This document shows, in pieces, positions 7,948 through 17,142 of a stretch of DNA of 64,000 nucleotides. The translations under genes and the position numbers were made by a program. Below the pieces are notes generated by a model. That model ran no database searches, was not told the origin of the DNA, and saw only the letters and a list, made by a program, of their open reading frames with translations. This DNA is from Tissierella sp. Yu-01 (lineage in GTDB: Bacteria > Bacillota > Clostridia > Tissierellales > Tissierellaceae), in the NCBI RefSeq assembly GCF_029537395.1, contig NZ_CP120677.1, positions 2,194,566 through 2,258,565 on the forward strand. Reading direction: 5' to 3'. Numbering within the stretch: position 1 is the stretch's first letter; each line of letters begins with the position of its first letter.

Positions 7948-8742
7948 TCAAGTGACTTTCGGGACCTTAATAGTTACCAAAACATACTCACCTTTATCTT
8001 CTTCACCATATTCTGCATTTATTCCATATTCTTTTATAGCTTTATAAGCTTTCTTTATAGTATTTAAATAAATTCTAACATTAATTAAAGATTTGATATT
8101 TTGTTTATATGCTTTCTCATCCTTTTTTCTAAGATTATCAAGAATATCTTCTACAAGAGCTTCCGTACTATTTACATTTAGGTTATTATTAATTGTCTTA
8201 TCTAATACAATTCTTCTTAAATCATCATCTGGTAGTTTTAGAAGTGCTCTACCATGTCTTTCAGTTAAGTTTTCTTCTATTAGGGTTTTCTGTATATCGT
8301 ATGGTAATTTTAACAATCTTAGCTTATTTGCTATAGTTGATTGAGACTTTCCTAATTTTTCAGCTAATTCTAATTGGGTAAAACGGTGATCCTCAATTAG
8401 ATTATTATATCCTTCGGCTTCTTCTATGAAATTCAAATTCTCCCTCTGAAGGTTTTCTACCAAAGCTACCATTGCAGACTCCTTGTCCCTATATTCAACA
8501 ACAATTGCAGGTATTTCTTTCAAGTTTGCTAATTCAGATGCTCTTAATCTACGTTCACCGGCTATTAATTCATAAGATTCTTCAGAGATTCTTCTAACAC
8601 TAATAGGTTGAATAATACCAAAGGATTTAATAGATATTGACAATTCTTCTAAAGCTTTTAGGTTGAAGCTTTTTCTAGGTTGATACGGATTTGGCCTAAT
8701 AGAATTAATTGGAATATACTTAATCTCACGTTGTAAGTTCAT
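7948..8742 (-). CDS. noc: Nucleoid occlusion protein Noc (ParB paralogue)
   Basis: 264 residues of the ParB/RepB/Spo0J family: PNPYQPRKSFN (about 17-27), GIIQPISVR, GERRLRASE (about 77-85), LVENLQREN, then an HTH (TQLELAEKLGKSQSTIANK, about 118-136). It lacks the GLGKGL leader of the ParB at 5.4 kb and lies next to rsmG. That position and the second-paralogue status point to Noc, which blocks division over DNA. No Noc-type site (ATTTCCCGGGAAAT) was seen here, so a second true ParB is possible. The ATG at 8742 has GAGGGG upstream. Confidence 0.85.
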   Translation of the reverse strand: MNLQREIKYIPINSIRPNPYQPRKSFNLKALEELSISIKSFGIIQPISVRRISEESYELIAGERRLRASELANLKEIPAIVVEYRDKESAMVALVENLQRENLNFIEEAEGYNNLIEDHRFTQLELAEKLGKSQSTIANKLRLLKLPYDIQKTLIEENLTERHGRALLKLPDDDLRRIVLDKTINNNLNVNSTEALVEDILDNLRKKDEKAYKQNIKSLINVRIYLNTIKKAYKAIKEYGINAEYGEEDKGEYVLVTIKVPKVT

Positions 8743-8873
8743 ATTACCCCTCTTTTCTTTAGCTTTTCACAAAGAAAACTTAAAGTATCAAATAGTCATA
8801 TCCCAATTATTCTAGATTTATTATATTAATTCCTTTATTATTTCCCATTTATTTTCATACATTTTTCCCTAAT

Positions 8874-9590
8874 TTACAGTGGATTTTTTCTAGGCTTACC
8901 TCCACCTCTTGGATATTTTGTCGGAGTTTCAGCAATCTTCTCTATAATTATCAAAGAATGCAATATATCACTTTCAGGTATCTTTACATGCTTTGTTTCT
9001 ATTAATTTACCACCTAATAATTTAATAGCATTTATACTTATATCCAGTTCTTCATCAACATCTGGACCCTTCATAGAAATAAAATATCCTCCTACCTTCA
9101 CAAAAGGTAGGCAGTATTCACTTAATGTATTTAACTGAGCTACTGCTCTTGAAATACATATATCATACTGTTCCCTGTAAGAAGGCTTAATACTTAGCTC
9201 TTCTGCTCTACCATGTAAAGCTTTTATATTATTAAGTCTTAATTCATTTATAACTTCATTTAAAAATATAATTCTTTTATTTAGACTATCTAATAGCAAA
9301 ACATCTAATTCAGGGTTGGAAATCTTTAAAGGTATCCCTGGAAATCCTCCACCTGTTCCAATATCAATTATTTTTTTCTTACCATCAAATAAATTAGTTG
9401 TTAATGGAGACAAGCTGTCTAAGAAGTGTTTTTGATCTATTTCAATATCATCAGTAATTGACGTTATATTAATCTTCTCATTCCATTCCTTTAGCAATTC
9501 TTTATATCTACTAAATTGTTCTTGTTGCTCTACACTTAAATTAATTTTAAGTTCTTCTATTCCCCTAATCAAAGTTCCAATATCAGTCAT
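8874..9590 (-). CDS. rsmG: 16S rRNA (guanine-N7)-methyltransferase RsmG
   Basis: 238 residues. It methylates G527 of 16S rRNA using SAM. The SAM motif [15 protein letters not shown] (about 76-90) and the [12 protein letters not shown] motif (about 144-155) are the RsmG/GidB signatures. I start at ATG 9590 (MTDIG), which has AGGAG about 11 nt upstream; the GTG at 9602 sits directly against that site. The start overlaps the 3' end of mnmG, so the two are coupled. The protein ends in a basic tail [13 protein letters not shown] that is usual in the family. Confidence 0.93.
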   Translation of the reverse strand: MTDIGTLIRGIEELKINLSVEQQEQFSRYKELLKEWNEKINITSITDDIEIDQKHFLDSLSPLTTNLFDGKKKIIDIGTGGGFPGIPLKISNPELDVLLLDSLNKRIIFLNEVINELRLNNIKALHGRAEELSIKPSYREQYDICISRAVAQLNTLSEYCLPFVKVGGYFISMKGPDVDEELDISINAIKLLGGKLIETKHVKIPESDILHSLIIIEKIAETPTKYPRGGGKPRKNPL

Positions 9591-11490
9591 TAGACTGTAC
9601 ACTCCTTTTTCTTTGTTCTAAATATATTAATAATACATTTATATCTGATGGTGATACTCCTGAAATTCTAGATGCCTGACCAACAGAATCAGGTTTAAAC
9701 TTATTTAGCTTTTGTTTAGCTTCGTTGCTTAAACCCTTTATCAATGAATAATCTTCATCAAGAGATAATTTTTTATTCTCCAATTTTTTAAATTGCTGAA
9801 TTTGAATCATTTGTTTCTTTATATAACCTTCATACTTAATTTGTGTTTCAACTTGCAGTCTGACTTCTCTTTGTAGTTGCCCTCTATTTGCATCTAAATT
9901 AGTTGTGCTATCATATGTTACTTCCGGACGTCTAATGAGCTCATAGAGGCTAATAGGGCCTTTAAGTGAGGTTGTCCCGATTTCTTCCAATTTTTTGTTG
10001 TTTTCTTCAGTCGGTCCTATCATAACCTTCTTAAGTCTTTCTAATTCATTTTCAATTGCTTCCTTTTTAATTAACATCTTTTGAAATCTCTCTTCTGTTA
10101 CCAATCCTAACTTATATCCTTTTTCTGTTAATCTTAAGTCAGCATTATCTTGCCTCAAAGTTAATCTATATTCAGCTCTTGAGGTCATCATTCTATATGG
10201 CTCATTTGTTCCTTTTGTTACTAAGTCATCTATAAGAACCCCAATATATGCTTCTGATCTATCTAATATAAAAGGTTCTTTACCTTTAATATTCTGAACA
10301 GCATTTATTCCTGCAATAAGTCCTTGAGAGGCAGCTTCTTCGTAACCTGAAGAACCATTAATTTGACCAGCAAAGAATAAGTTATCAATTTCCTTATGCT
10401 CTAATGTTCTTTTTAAAATTGTAGGATCAATTGAATCATATTCAATGGCATATGCACTTCGCATAAATTGTACATTTTCTAAACCAATGATATTCTTATA
10501 TATTTGGATTTGAACCTCTTCTGGTAAAGATGTACTTACACCTTGTACATACATCTCCTTCGTAGATAATCCCTCAGGCTCAATAAAGACTTGATGTTTA
10601 TCCTTATCTGAAAAACGCACTACTTTGTCCTCTATTGATGGACAATATCTAGGACCAACTCCGTCAATTTCACCTGCATACATAGGTGATCTTTGAAGAT
10701 TTTCTCTAATGATATCATGAGCTTTTTCTGTTGTATATGTCAAGTAACATGGTACTTGCTCTATATCAAATTTCTTATCCATATTTAAGAATGAAAATGG
10801 TACTATTTCTTCATCACCAGGTTGTATATCCATAACTGAATAATCAATACTATCCTTATGAACTCTCGCTGGTGTACCAGTTTTCATTCTTCTTAATTCA
10901 AAGCCTTTCTTCTCTAAGGATTCAGACAATTGAATGGATGGGAACATTCCATCAGGACCAGATGAATAATTTACTTCACCCATATATACCCTTCCTCTTA
11001 AATATGTTCCTGTAGCTACTATGACAGCTTTAGTTTTATAAACTGCACCAGTTCTTGTTAAAACTCCAACTACCTTATTATCCTCAAAAAATATATCTAT
11101 AATTTCACCTTGTCTTAAAGTCAGATTAGGTTCATTTTCTAGTACTTTCTTCATTTCCATATGAAATGTTTTCTTGTCAGCTTGAACTCTTAAGGAATGA
11201 ACAGCTGGACCCTTTGAAGTATTTAACATTCTACTTTGAATAAATGATTTATCAATATTCAAAGCCATCTCTCCACCAAGAGCATCTATTTCTCTTACCA
11301 AATGTCCTTTTCCTGTTCCCCCTATATTAGGGTTACATGATAAAGCTGAAATAGCATCAAGACTAATGGTCATAATAAGAGTTTTCATTCCTAATCTACT
11401 ACTTGCCAAAGCTGCTTCAACACCTGCGTGTCCAGCTCCTATAACTACTACATCGAATTCATCTGCAATATAGTGTTTCAATTTTTCCAT
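9583..11490 (-). CDS. mnmG: tRNA uridine-5-carboxymethylaminomethyl modification enzyme MnmG (GidA)
   Basis: 635 residues, full length. This FAD enzyme works with MnmE to modify U34 of tRNAs. The FAD dinucleotide motif [20 protein letters not shown] (about 14-33), the GCNPxIGG-type motif [15 protein letters not shown] (about 51-65), and the C-terminal helical domain with the [15 protein letters not shown] ending are all seen. The ATG at 11490 lies 12 nt after the mnmE stop. mnmE-mnmG-rsmG form one operon on the minus strand. Confidence 0.96.
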   Translation of the reverse strand: MEKLKHYIADEFDVVVIGAGHAGVEAALASSRLGMKTLIMTISLDAISALSCNPNIGGTGKGHLVREIDALGGEMALNIDKSFIQSRMLNTSKGPAVHSLRVQADKKTFHMEMKKVLENEPNLTLRQGEIIDIFFEDNKVVGVLTRTGAVYKTKAVIVATGTYLRGRVYMGEVNYSSGPDGMFPSIQLSESLEKKGFELRRMKTGTPARVHKDSIDYSVMDIQPGDEEIVPFSFLNMDKKFDIEQVPCYLTYTTEKAHDIIRENLQRSPMYAGEIDGVGPRYCPSIEDKVVRFSDKDKHQVFIEPEGLSTKEMYVQGVSTSLPEEVQIQIYKNIIGLENVQFMRSAYAIEYDSIDPTILKRTLEHKEIDNLFFAGQINGSSGYEEAASQGLIAGINAVQNIKGKEPFILDRSEAYIGVLIDDLVTKGTNEPYRMMTSRAEYRLTLRQDNADLRLTEKGYKLGLVTEERFQKMLIKKEAIENELERLKKVMIGPTEENNKKLEEIGTTSLKGPISLYELIRRPEVTYDSTTNLDANRGQLQREVRLQVETQIKYEGYIKKQMIQIQQFKKLENKKLSLDEDYSLIKGLSNEAKQKLNKFKPDSVGQASRISGVSPSDINVLLIYLEQRKRSVQSND

Positions 11491-11502
11491 AACTTCACCT
11501 TT

Positions 11503-12876
11503 CTATTTTCCTATACAGAACTCAGAGAAAATCTTATCTAAAATATCTTCTGATATCGTATCTCCTGATATTTCACCAAGGTTTTCCCAACAATTTTTTA
11601 AGTCTACTTCTAAACAATCAATTGGCACTGAATTTTGTATATCCTTTATAAAACTTTCAATATTATTGTAAGCTTTTTCTAATTGGTTTTTATGTCTTAC
11701 ATTATTTACAACTATATCTGAATTTATTTCTACTTCACCTGCATAAAACATGTTTCTAATACTATTTTCAAGCTGTTCAATACCTAATCCTGACGCAATA
11801 GATGTTGTTATAATCTCTTTATCCTTAATGTAATTCTTAAAGTAATCTTCATCAAACTTCTTAGGTAAATCAGATTTATTTAAAAGAATTATGGTCTTCT
11901 TATCCTTTATTAATTCAAGTATCTCTTTATCGTCATCGGTTAATTCCCTGGACAAGTCAAAAATGGCTATTATAAGATCAGCCTCATTTACAATATCCTT
12001 GGCTTTATCTACACCTATCTTTTCAACTATATCTGATGTATCTCGTATACCTGCAGTATCAACAATCCTTAAAGGAATTCCATCTATATTAATATACTCT
12101 TCAATTATATCACGCGTAGTTCCGGGAACATCTGTAACTATTGCTCTGTTTTCCCTTAATATAGCATTTAACAATGATGATTTTCCTACATTTGGTTTAC
12201 CTAATATAATAGTATTTAAACCATCCCTAAGAATTTTACCTCTATCCGCAGTAGCAAGTAAAGATGATATTTTTTCCTTAACTTCCAATGCCTTATTTTC
12301 TAAATCATGTAAAGTAGAAACTTCTGCATCCTCATCAGGAAAATCAATCGATACTTCCACATGTGCAATCATAGTTAATAAAATATCTCTTATTCCTTTA
12401 ACTTTGTTTGACAAACTACCTTCTAACTGATTTAAGGAAACTTCCATACTCTTATTTGTTTTCGATCTTATAATATCTATAACAGCTTCTGCCTGAGCTA
12501 AATCAAGTCTTCCATTTAAAAAAGCTCTCTTAGTAAACTCTCCAGGTTCAGCTAATCTTACACCTTTTCTTAGAATCAATTCCAAGATATTTTTAACAGA
12601 AATAATACCACCATGGCAATATACCTCCACCATATCCTCTCTGGTATAGGTATAAGGTCCCTTCATCAATACAATTAAAACCTCATCTAGGATTTTTTCA
12701 TCATCAACAATATGACCATAGGTTAATCTTCTACTTTTAAAATCTTCAATACTTTTTACTTTTACACCTTTGAATATTTTACTACCTATATCAAAGGCTT
12801 CAGATCCACTTATTCTAACTATGCCAATACCAGCTTCTCCAACAGCGGTAGATATAGCAGCTATTGTATCTGACAC
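11503..12876 (-). CDS. mnmE: tRNA modification GTPase MnmE (TrmE)
   Basis: 457 residues. It is the K+-activated GTPase partner of MnmG. The N-terminal folate-binding domain comes first (TIAAISTAVGEAGIGIVRIS). The helical domain encloses a G domain with G1 GKPNVGKSS (about 225-233), G3 DTAG followed by IRDTSD, and G4 NKSD. The C-terminus is the CIGK form of the invariant C-[IL]-G-K motif. The ATG at 12876 is behind a weak GATGAGGTGA site. It is the first gene of mnmE-mnmG-rsmG and follows the jag terminator. Confidence 0.96.
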   Translation of the reverse strand: MSDTIAAISTAVGEAGIGIVRISGSEAFDIGSKIFKGVKVKSIEDFKSRRLTYGHIVDDEKILDEVLIVLMKGPYTYTREDMVEVYCHGGIISVKNILELILRKGVRLAEPGEFTKRAFLNGRLDLAQAEAVIDIIRSKTNKSMEVSLNQLEGSLSNKVKGIRDILLTMIAHVEVSIDFPDEDAEVSTLHDLENKALEVKEKISSLLATADRGKILRDGLNTIILGKPNVGKSSLLNAILRENRAIVTDVPGTTRDIIEEYINIDGIPLRIVDTAGIRDTSDIVEKIGVDKAKDIVNEADLIIAIFDLSRELTDDDKEILELIKDKKTIILLNKSDLPKKFDEDYFKNYIKDKEIITTSIASGLGIEQLENSIRNMFYAGEVEINSDIVVNNVRHKNQLEKAYNNIESFIKDIQNSVPIDCLEVDLKNCWENLGEISGDTISEDILDKIFSEFCIGK

Positions 12877-12932
12877 ACTATCACCTCATCATTTCTAAAA
12901 CACAGTTTATTTTATATTTTTGCCTATATTAA

Positions 12933-12977
12933 ACAAAAAAGCCCTAAGAAATTATTATTCATTGGGGCTTTAAGTCT
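12933..12977 (-). terminator. Terminator after jag
   Basis: Read on the minus strand: AAAGCCCC, a loop of about 18 nt, then GGGCTTTTTTG just after the jag stop. The stem is short, but the six-T tail is clear. Confidence 0.65.
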
Positions 12978-12985
12978 AAATTATT

Positions 12986-13612
12986 CTACTTTGCTACAAT
13001 TACAACTCTTCTATATGGCTCATCGCCTTCACTATAAGTATTAACTCCATCAAAACCTTGAAGTGTTGAATGTATGATTCTTCTTTCATATGGATTCATA
13101 GGTTCTAATTTGACTGGTCTCTTGCTAAACTTGGCTTTCTCGGCCATCTTACCAGCTAATCTTTTTAAAGTTTCTTCTCTTTTAAATCTATATCCTTCAG
13201 AATCTACAACTACCTTAAGATAGTCTTCTCTGTTCTTATTTACTGCAAGACTTAATAGATATTGTATAGAATCTAAAGTATTACCTCTTTTACCGATTAA
13301 AATACCCATATCTGAAGGTGATATATCAGTAATTTCAATTGATAAGGTATTTTCTTCTTTTTTTATTAAATTAGTCGCACTTATTCCCATATGACTCAAT
13401 ACATTTTTAAGAAATTCATCTGATATTTCAACGGGATCATTTATTAATGAAACCATAATTTTTGCTTCCTTAGCACCAATTAATCCAAATAAGCCTTTAC
13501 TTGGTTCATCAATAACTTCAACTTTAACTTCATCTTCCTTTGCATCCAATTCAACTAAAGCTTCTTTTAGAGCTTCTTCAACTGTTTTAGCCGTTTTAAC
13601 TACAAATTTCAT
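12986..13612 (-). CDS. khpB: RNA-binding protein Jag/KhpB
   Basis: 208 residues with the three-part Jag layout: a Jag_N domain (about 1-50; KTAKTVEEALKEAL and KGLFGLIGAKEAK), a KH domain with MGILIGKRGNTLDSIQYL (about 104-121), and an R3H domain with MNPYERRIIHSTLQ (about 168-181). It binds RNA with KhpA and affects cell elongation and division in Firmicutes. The ATG at 13612 lies just past the yidC stop, with AAGGAGG inside the yidC end, so yidC-jag are coupled. Position in rpmH-rnpA-yidD-yidC-jag is standard. Confidence 0.93.
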   Translation of the reverse strand: MKFVVKTAKTVEEALKEALVELDAKEDEVKVEVIDEPSKGLFGLIGAKEAKIMVSLINDPVEISDEFLKNVLSHMGISATNLIKKEENTLSIEITDISPSDMGILIGKRGNTLDSIQYLLSLAVNKNREDYLKVVVDSEGYRFKREETLKRLAGKMAEKAKFSKRPVKLEPMNPYERRIIHSTLQGFDGVNTYSEGDEPYRRVVIVAK

Positions 13613-13614
13613 AT

Positions 13615-14325
13615 CTATTTTTCCTCCTTAACCTTAAGTAAAGACCTTCTAGATATCAATTGTTGTATGATTGTAAAAGTATTACCTACTACCCAATATA
13701 AAGCTAACCCTGCTGCAAACCCTCTTGTCATAAAAAATATCATTATAGGCATAAATGTATTCATTGATTTCATTGTTTGAGCAGTTTTTGGATCTCCATT
13801 AGAAGCAGAAGGCATTGTTAAACTTTGCAAGTAAGTTGTTGCAGCTGCCAATAATGGGAACCCCCACAATAAAGAATCGGGCTGATCTAAGTTTTGAATC
13901 CAAAAAAAAGTTTTATTCATAGCTTCATAAAAGCCAGGTTCTGTAAAAGCATATTTTGCTGGTTCTCTAAATACTGAAAAGAATGCAATGATAATAGGCA
14001 GTTGAATCAATAGCGGTAAACATCCCGATGCAGGATTATAGTTATGTTTCTTATATAATTCTTGCATTTTCACCTGCATTGTCTGTGGGTCATTTTTATA
14101 TTTAGTCTGAATTTGCTGCATTAAAGGTTGTACTTCACTCATCTTTTTAGTTGACTTTGCCTGTTGTAAATTTAGTGGCAATATTATTAGTTTAAATATT
14201 ATAGTAGTGATTATAATTGCTATTGCATAAAATGATATATATGCAGGTTCTTCTCCAATGGTCGATACCATATTATATACCATTCTTAATAGTGATCCTA
14301 AGATATTTCCTAGAAACGCTGTCAT
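13615..14325 (-). CDS. yidC: Membrane protein insertase YidC/SpoIIIJ
   Basis: 236 residues, the short Gram-positive YidC type without the large periplasmic domain. Membrane segments lie at about 32-54 (YAIAIIITTIIFKLIILPL), 98-117, 150-165 and 185-210. The cytosolic hairpin has the typical SEVQPLMQQIQTKY and YKKHNYNPASGCLPLLIQLPI. The positively charged groove arginine may be the one in IAFFSVFREP. No lipobox is evident at the N-terminus, unlike Bacillus SpoIIIJ. It inserts membrane proteins alone or with SecYEG. It sits 15 nt after yidD. Confidence 0.93.
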   Translation of the reverse strand: MTAFLGNILGSLLRMVYNMVSTIGEEPAYISFYAIAIIITTIIFKLIILPLNLQQAKSTKKMSEVQPLMQQIQTKYKNDPQTMQVKMQELYKKHNYNPASGCLPLLIQLPIIIAFFSVFREPAKYAFTEPGFYEAMNKTFFWIQNLDQPDSLLWGFPLLAAATTYLQSLTMPSASNGDPKTAQTMKSMNTFMPIMIFFMTRGFAAGLALYWVVGNTFTIIQQLISRRSLLKVKEEK

Positions 14326-14339
14326 TAACTAACCCCCTA

Positions 14340-14555
14340 TCATTTAAGCGGATCATATCCTCCTTCGTGGAATGGATGGCATTTTAATATTCTTTTAATA
14401 GACAAATAAGAACCTTTTATAAATCCATACTTCTCATATGCTTTAAGAGAATATTCTGAACAAGTAGGATAAAATCTGCAGTTTCTTCCTATTAATATAT
14501 ATTTCGATATAACTTTCTGATAAAATCTAATTAAAAAAATAGCTATCCTAGCCAT
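14340..14555 (-). CDS. yidD: Membrane protein insertion efficiency factor YidD
   Basis: 71 residues. The conserved motif [18 protein letters not shown] (about 28-45) with [12 protein letters not shown] at the C-terminus is diagnostic of YidD (haemolytic domain DUF37). It assists YidC. Two in-frame ATGs exist at 14561 and 14555; AAAGGG lies 4 and 10 nt upstream respectively, so the inner one is preferred. It starts inside or right after the rnpA stop. Confidence 0.92.
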   Translation of the reverse strand: MARIAIFLIRFYQKVISKYILIGRNCRFYPTCSEYSLKAYEKYGFIKGSYLSIKRILKCHPFHEGGYDPLK

Positions 14556-14561
14556 TAACAT

Positions 14562-14900
14562 CTAACCCTTTAACATACCCGATATCTTCAATATATGAAT
14601 TAGTGCACTCTCCAACTCTTTATATGATATATCAACTACATTCTTCTTAGGAATAATTATCAAATCATATCCATCTTTAACCCTGTATAAATTAAGTCTG
14701 TATATTTCTTTTAATCTTCTACGAATCTTATTTCTTACAACAGCATTTCCAACTTTTTTAGTAATCGTAAGTCCAAGCCTAGTTTCTTCCAAATCATTCT
14801 TCCTAATATATAACACTAAATTACGATTCCAAAAATTCTTTCCATTATTATATACTTTTCTAAACTCTAAATTTTTCCTTAATCTATACCTTTTTTCCAT
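14562..14900 (-). CDS. rnpA: Ribonuclease P protein component RnpA
   Basis: 112 residues. It is the protein subunit of RNase P, which trims the 5' ends of tRNAs. The RNA-binding signature RNKIRRRLKEIYR (about 76-88) and the entry YRLRKNLEFRKVYNNGK are intact. The ATG at 14900 has AGGAG upstream; a TTG at 14906 is too close to that site. It follows rpmH and a terminator-like hairpin, so the expression relative to L34 may be tuned. Confidence 0.94.
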   Translation of the reverse strand: MEKRYRLRKNLEFRKVYNNGKNFWNRNLVLYIRKNDLEETRLGLTITKKVGNAVVRNKIRRRLKEIYRLNLYRVKDGYDLIIIPKKNVVDISYKELESALIHILKISGMLKG

Positions 14901-14928
14901 ATACAACTCCTAAGAAGAAATTCATGCT

Positions 14929-14958
14929 TAAAAAAGGCCACCCAAATAGCGGCCCTAT
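14929..14958 (-). terminator. Terminator-like hairpin between rpmH and rnpA
   Basis: On the minus strand GGCCGC pairs with GTGGCC (one G-U), followed by TTTTTT. It begins at the rpmH stop codon and would give partial termination before rnpA. Confidence 0.65.
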
Positions 14959-15089
14959 GCTGTTAATCTTTTTCTTCCTCTTCTTCTTCTTGCTTTTAGT
15001 ATCTCTCTTCCAGATCTAGTTTTCATTCTTTTTCTAAAACCATGTTCACGACTTCTTTGTCTTTTCTTTGGTTGATAAGTTCTCTTCAC
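14955..15089 (-). CDS. rpmH: 50S ribosomal protein L34
   Basis: 44 residues, highly basic, starting [18 protein letters not shown] and ending RGRKRLTA: textbook L34. The start is GTG (15089-15087) with AGGAGGTG 7 nt upstream. It is driven by a consensus promoter at 15159-15187, divergent from dnaA across oriC. Confidence 0.96.
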   Translation of the reverse strand: MKRTYQPKKRQRSREHGFRKRMKTRSGREILKARRRRGRKRLTA

Positions 15090-15158
15090 TCAAATACACC
15101 TCCTATAATACCTATATATATTAATATAGAGTTTTCAAATTTACAGACACTACTATTG

Positions 15159-15187
15159 ATTATATTGATTTGTCTTAACTATGTCAA
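15159..15187 (-). promoter_or_regulatory. Consensus sigma-A promoter for rpmH
   Basis: On the minus strand TTGACA (15187-15182), a 17-nt spacer and TATAAT (15164-15159): a perfect match to the housekeeping consensus, about 70 nt upstream of rpmH. Confidence 0.85.
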
Positions 15188-15240
15188 GATTTTTCATTTA
15201 CAAAGCTTTCATATAAAAGTTATTAACAATCAGTGAGTAT

Positions 15241-15506
15241 TGTGGATAATTTTGTTGATTATAAATATAACTTTTGATATTATAAAAGAAGGTGTTGATA
15301 TCTTTTATTTTTATTAAAAATCACAAAGTTATACACAGAATGTGGATTAATTGTGCATAACTTTAAAATTATACAAAATAATTTTGCTATTTTTAGAGTT
15401 TTGTTTAAGTTTTTGTCCACAAACAGTATCTGTTAATAATGTGGTCAGTTTTTTAACTTAAACTTTTTTTAATCTCAATTCACAAAATGTTTATAAATTA
15501 TCCACA
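15241..15506. other. oriC: oriC, upstream DnaA-box cluster
   Basis: This gene-free stretch between rpmH and dnaA holds several DnaA boxes (TTATCCACA type): reverse TGTGGATAA 15241-15249, TTATACACA 15329-15337, reverse TGTGGATTA 15341-15349, reverse TGTGCATAA 15352-15360, TTGTCCACA 15413-15421 and a perfect TTATCCACA 15498-15506. Between them the sequence is very AT-rich. It is the incA/B-like half of a bipartite origin and presumably also regulates dnaA. Confidence 0.88.
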
Positions 15507-15634
15507 GGATTTATTAATTTTTATTTTTCCCTAATTTCATATATACTATCAATTTTTGTTGATAAGTATGTTGGTAAATTGCTGCAACTAGGTGGCAAAT
15601 ATTTTTTCATATCTTACTAGTAGGAGGTTTTTAT

Positions 15635-16969
15635 ATGGCATCAAATTTGGATACCCTTTGGAATGATGTCCTGAATATTATTAAAGTAGAATTGACTGAA
15701 GTTAGTTTTAACACTTGGCTTAAGTCAATTGAGCCAATTAGCCTATCTAATAATAAAATAATATTAGCTGTTCCAAATGATTTTACAAAAGGTATCTTAA
15801 AAGGCAGGTACTATAACTTAATAAAAAATTCTATTAAACAAGTTACAAATGAGGATTACTCTATCGAGTTTATCATTCCTGGCGAGGAAACAAATTCAAA
15901 CATTGGACAAACTGTAGCTCCAGAAAGTGTTGAAAATAACCAAAGAGCACAGCTAAATCCAAAATATACATTTAATACATTCGTCATTGGTAACAGTAAT
16001 AGATTTGCTCATGCTGCTTCCCTGGCAGTTGCTGAAGCTCCAGCACAAGCCTATAATCCTCTGTTTATTTATGGGGGTGTAGGGCTTGGTAAAACACACT
16101 TGATGCATGCTATTGGGCACTACATATTAAGCCAGAATCCAAATTCAAAGGTAGTTTATGTTTCATCTGAGAAATTTACAAATGAACTTATTAATTCAAT
16201 TAGAGAATATAGAAATGAAGAATTTAGAAACAAATATAGAAATATAGATGTTCTTCTAATTGACGACATTCAATTTATAGCAGGTAAAGAAGGAACTCAA
16301 GAGGAATTTTTCCACACATTTAATGCATTGCATGATAATAGTAAACAAATTATTATTTCAAGCGATAGACCACCAAAGGAAATTCCAACATTAGAAGATA
16401 GATTAAGATCAAGATTTGAATGGGGTCTAATAGCGGATATTCAACCACCAGATCTTGAAACAAGAATTGCAATCTTAAGAAAGAAAGCTAATGTGGAAAA
16501 TATAGATGTTTCTGATGATGTAATGCAATATATAGCTACAAAAATTCAATCAAATATTAGGGAATTAGAAGGTGCTCTTATAAGAGTAGTAGCCTATTCA
16601 TCTTTAACAAATAAGGATATTACAGAAGAACTAGCTGAAGAGGCCTTAAAAGACATATTATCTAATAATAAACCTGTAGAAATAACTGTAGATACTATTA
16701 AAGAAATTGTTAGCAAATACTTTAAGATTAAATTAGAAGATTTTAATTCTAAGAAAAGAACTAGAGCAATTGCTTATCCTAGACAGATTGCAATGTATTT
16801 AACTAGAGATTTAACTGATTTATCTCTTCCTAAGATCGGTGATGAATTTGGTGGAAGAGATCATACAACTGTTATACATGCATGCGACAAGATTAATACA
16901 GATTTAGCTAAAGATGCTAATTTAAAAAAGAAATTGGATAATATAATAGAAGAGTTAAAAGGACAATAA
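15635..16969 (+). CDS. dnaA: Chromosomal replication initiator DnaA
   Basis: 444 residues. Domain I covers about 1-85 ([10 protein letters not shown]...). A short linker precedes the AAA+ domain with [20 protein letters not shown], Walker [11 protein letters not shown] (about 148-157), Walker B LLIDDIQF (about 207-214) and the sensor SSDRPPKEI. Domain IV carries the DnaA-box-binding signature [15 protein letters not shown] (about 407-421). It opens the origin and loads the helicase. The ATG at 15635 has TAGGAGG 6-7 nt upstream. It is flanked by DnaA boxes on both sides, consistent with autoregulation. Confidence 0.98.
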   Translation: MASNLDTLWNDVLNIIKVELTEVSFNTWLKSIEPISLSNNKIILAVPNDFTKGILKGRYYNLIKNSIKQVTNEDYSIEFIIPGEETNSNIGQTVAPESVENNQRAQLNPKYTFNTFVIGNSNRFAHAASLAVAEAPAQAYNPLFIYGGVGLGKTHLMHAIGHYILSQNPNSKVVYVSSEKFTNELINSIREYRNEEFRNKYRNIDVLLIDDIQFIAGKEGTQEEFFHTFNALHDNSKQIIISSDRPPKEIPTLEDRLRSRFEWGLIADIQPPDLETRIAILRKKANVENIDVSDDVMQYIATKIQSNIRELEGALIRVVAYSSLTNKDITEELAEEALKDILSNNKPVEITVDTIKEIVSKYFKIKLEDFNSKKRTRAIAYPRQIAMYLTRDLTDLSLPKIGDEFGGRDHTTVIHACDKINTDLAKDANLKKKLDNIIEELKGQ

Positions 16970-16978
16970 TAAAAACAT

Positions 16979-17130
16979 TGTGGATTAAAAATGATAATTT
17001 TTTAGGATTATCCACATGTTATTAAATCAATAAACAATTTGATTTTTCCACAGAATCGGACTTATCCACATAATAACATGTCCTACTACTATTACTACTA
17101 TATTTATTATTTAATATTTTCTATTTTTAA
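16979..17130 (+). other. oriC: oriC, unwinding region with DnaA boxes and DnaA-trio
   Basis: The dnaA-dnaN gap has DnaA boxes at 16979-16987 (reverse TGTGGATTA), 17008-17016 (TTATCCACA), 17044-17052 (TTTTCCACA) and 17062-17070 (TTATCCACA). Just downstream, 17083-17100 is six in-phase trinucleotides, CTA x3, TTA, CTA x2. Its complement read 3'-5' is the DnaA-trio GAT/AAT pattern that guides DnaA filament growth on one strand. An AT-only stretch (17101-17118) follows, the probable melting site. Confidence 0.85.
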
Positions 17131-17142
17131 GGAGGAGTTGGA

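Noticed and set aside
12986-14906. Horizontal transfer or phage genes in the origin region
   Set aside because: No integrase, transposase or composition break was seen; gene order from rpmH to noc is the conserved Firmicutes order.
15042-15236. 64-codon plus-strand frame upstream of dnaA
   Set aside because: It is antisense to rpmH and its consensus promoter and has no ribosome site.
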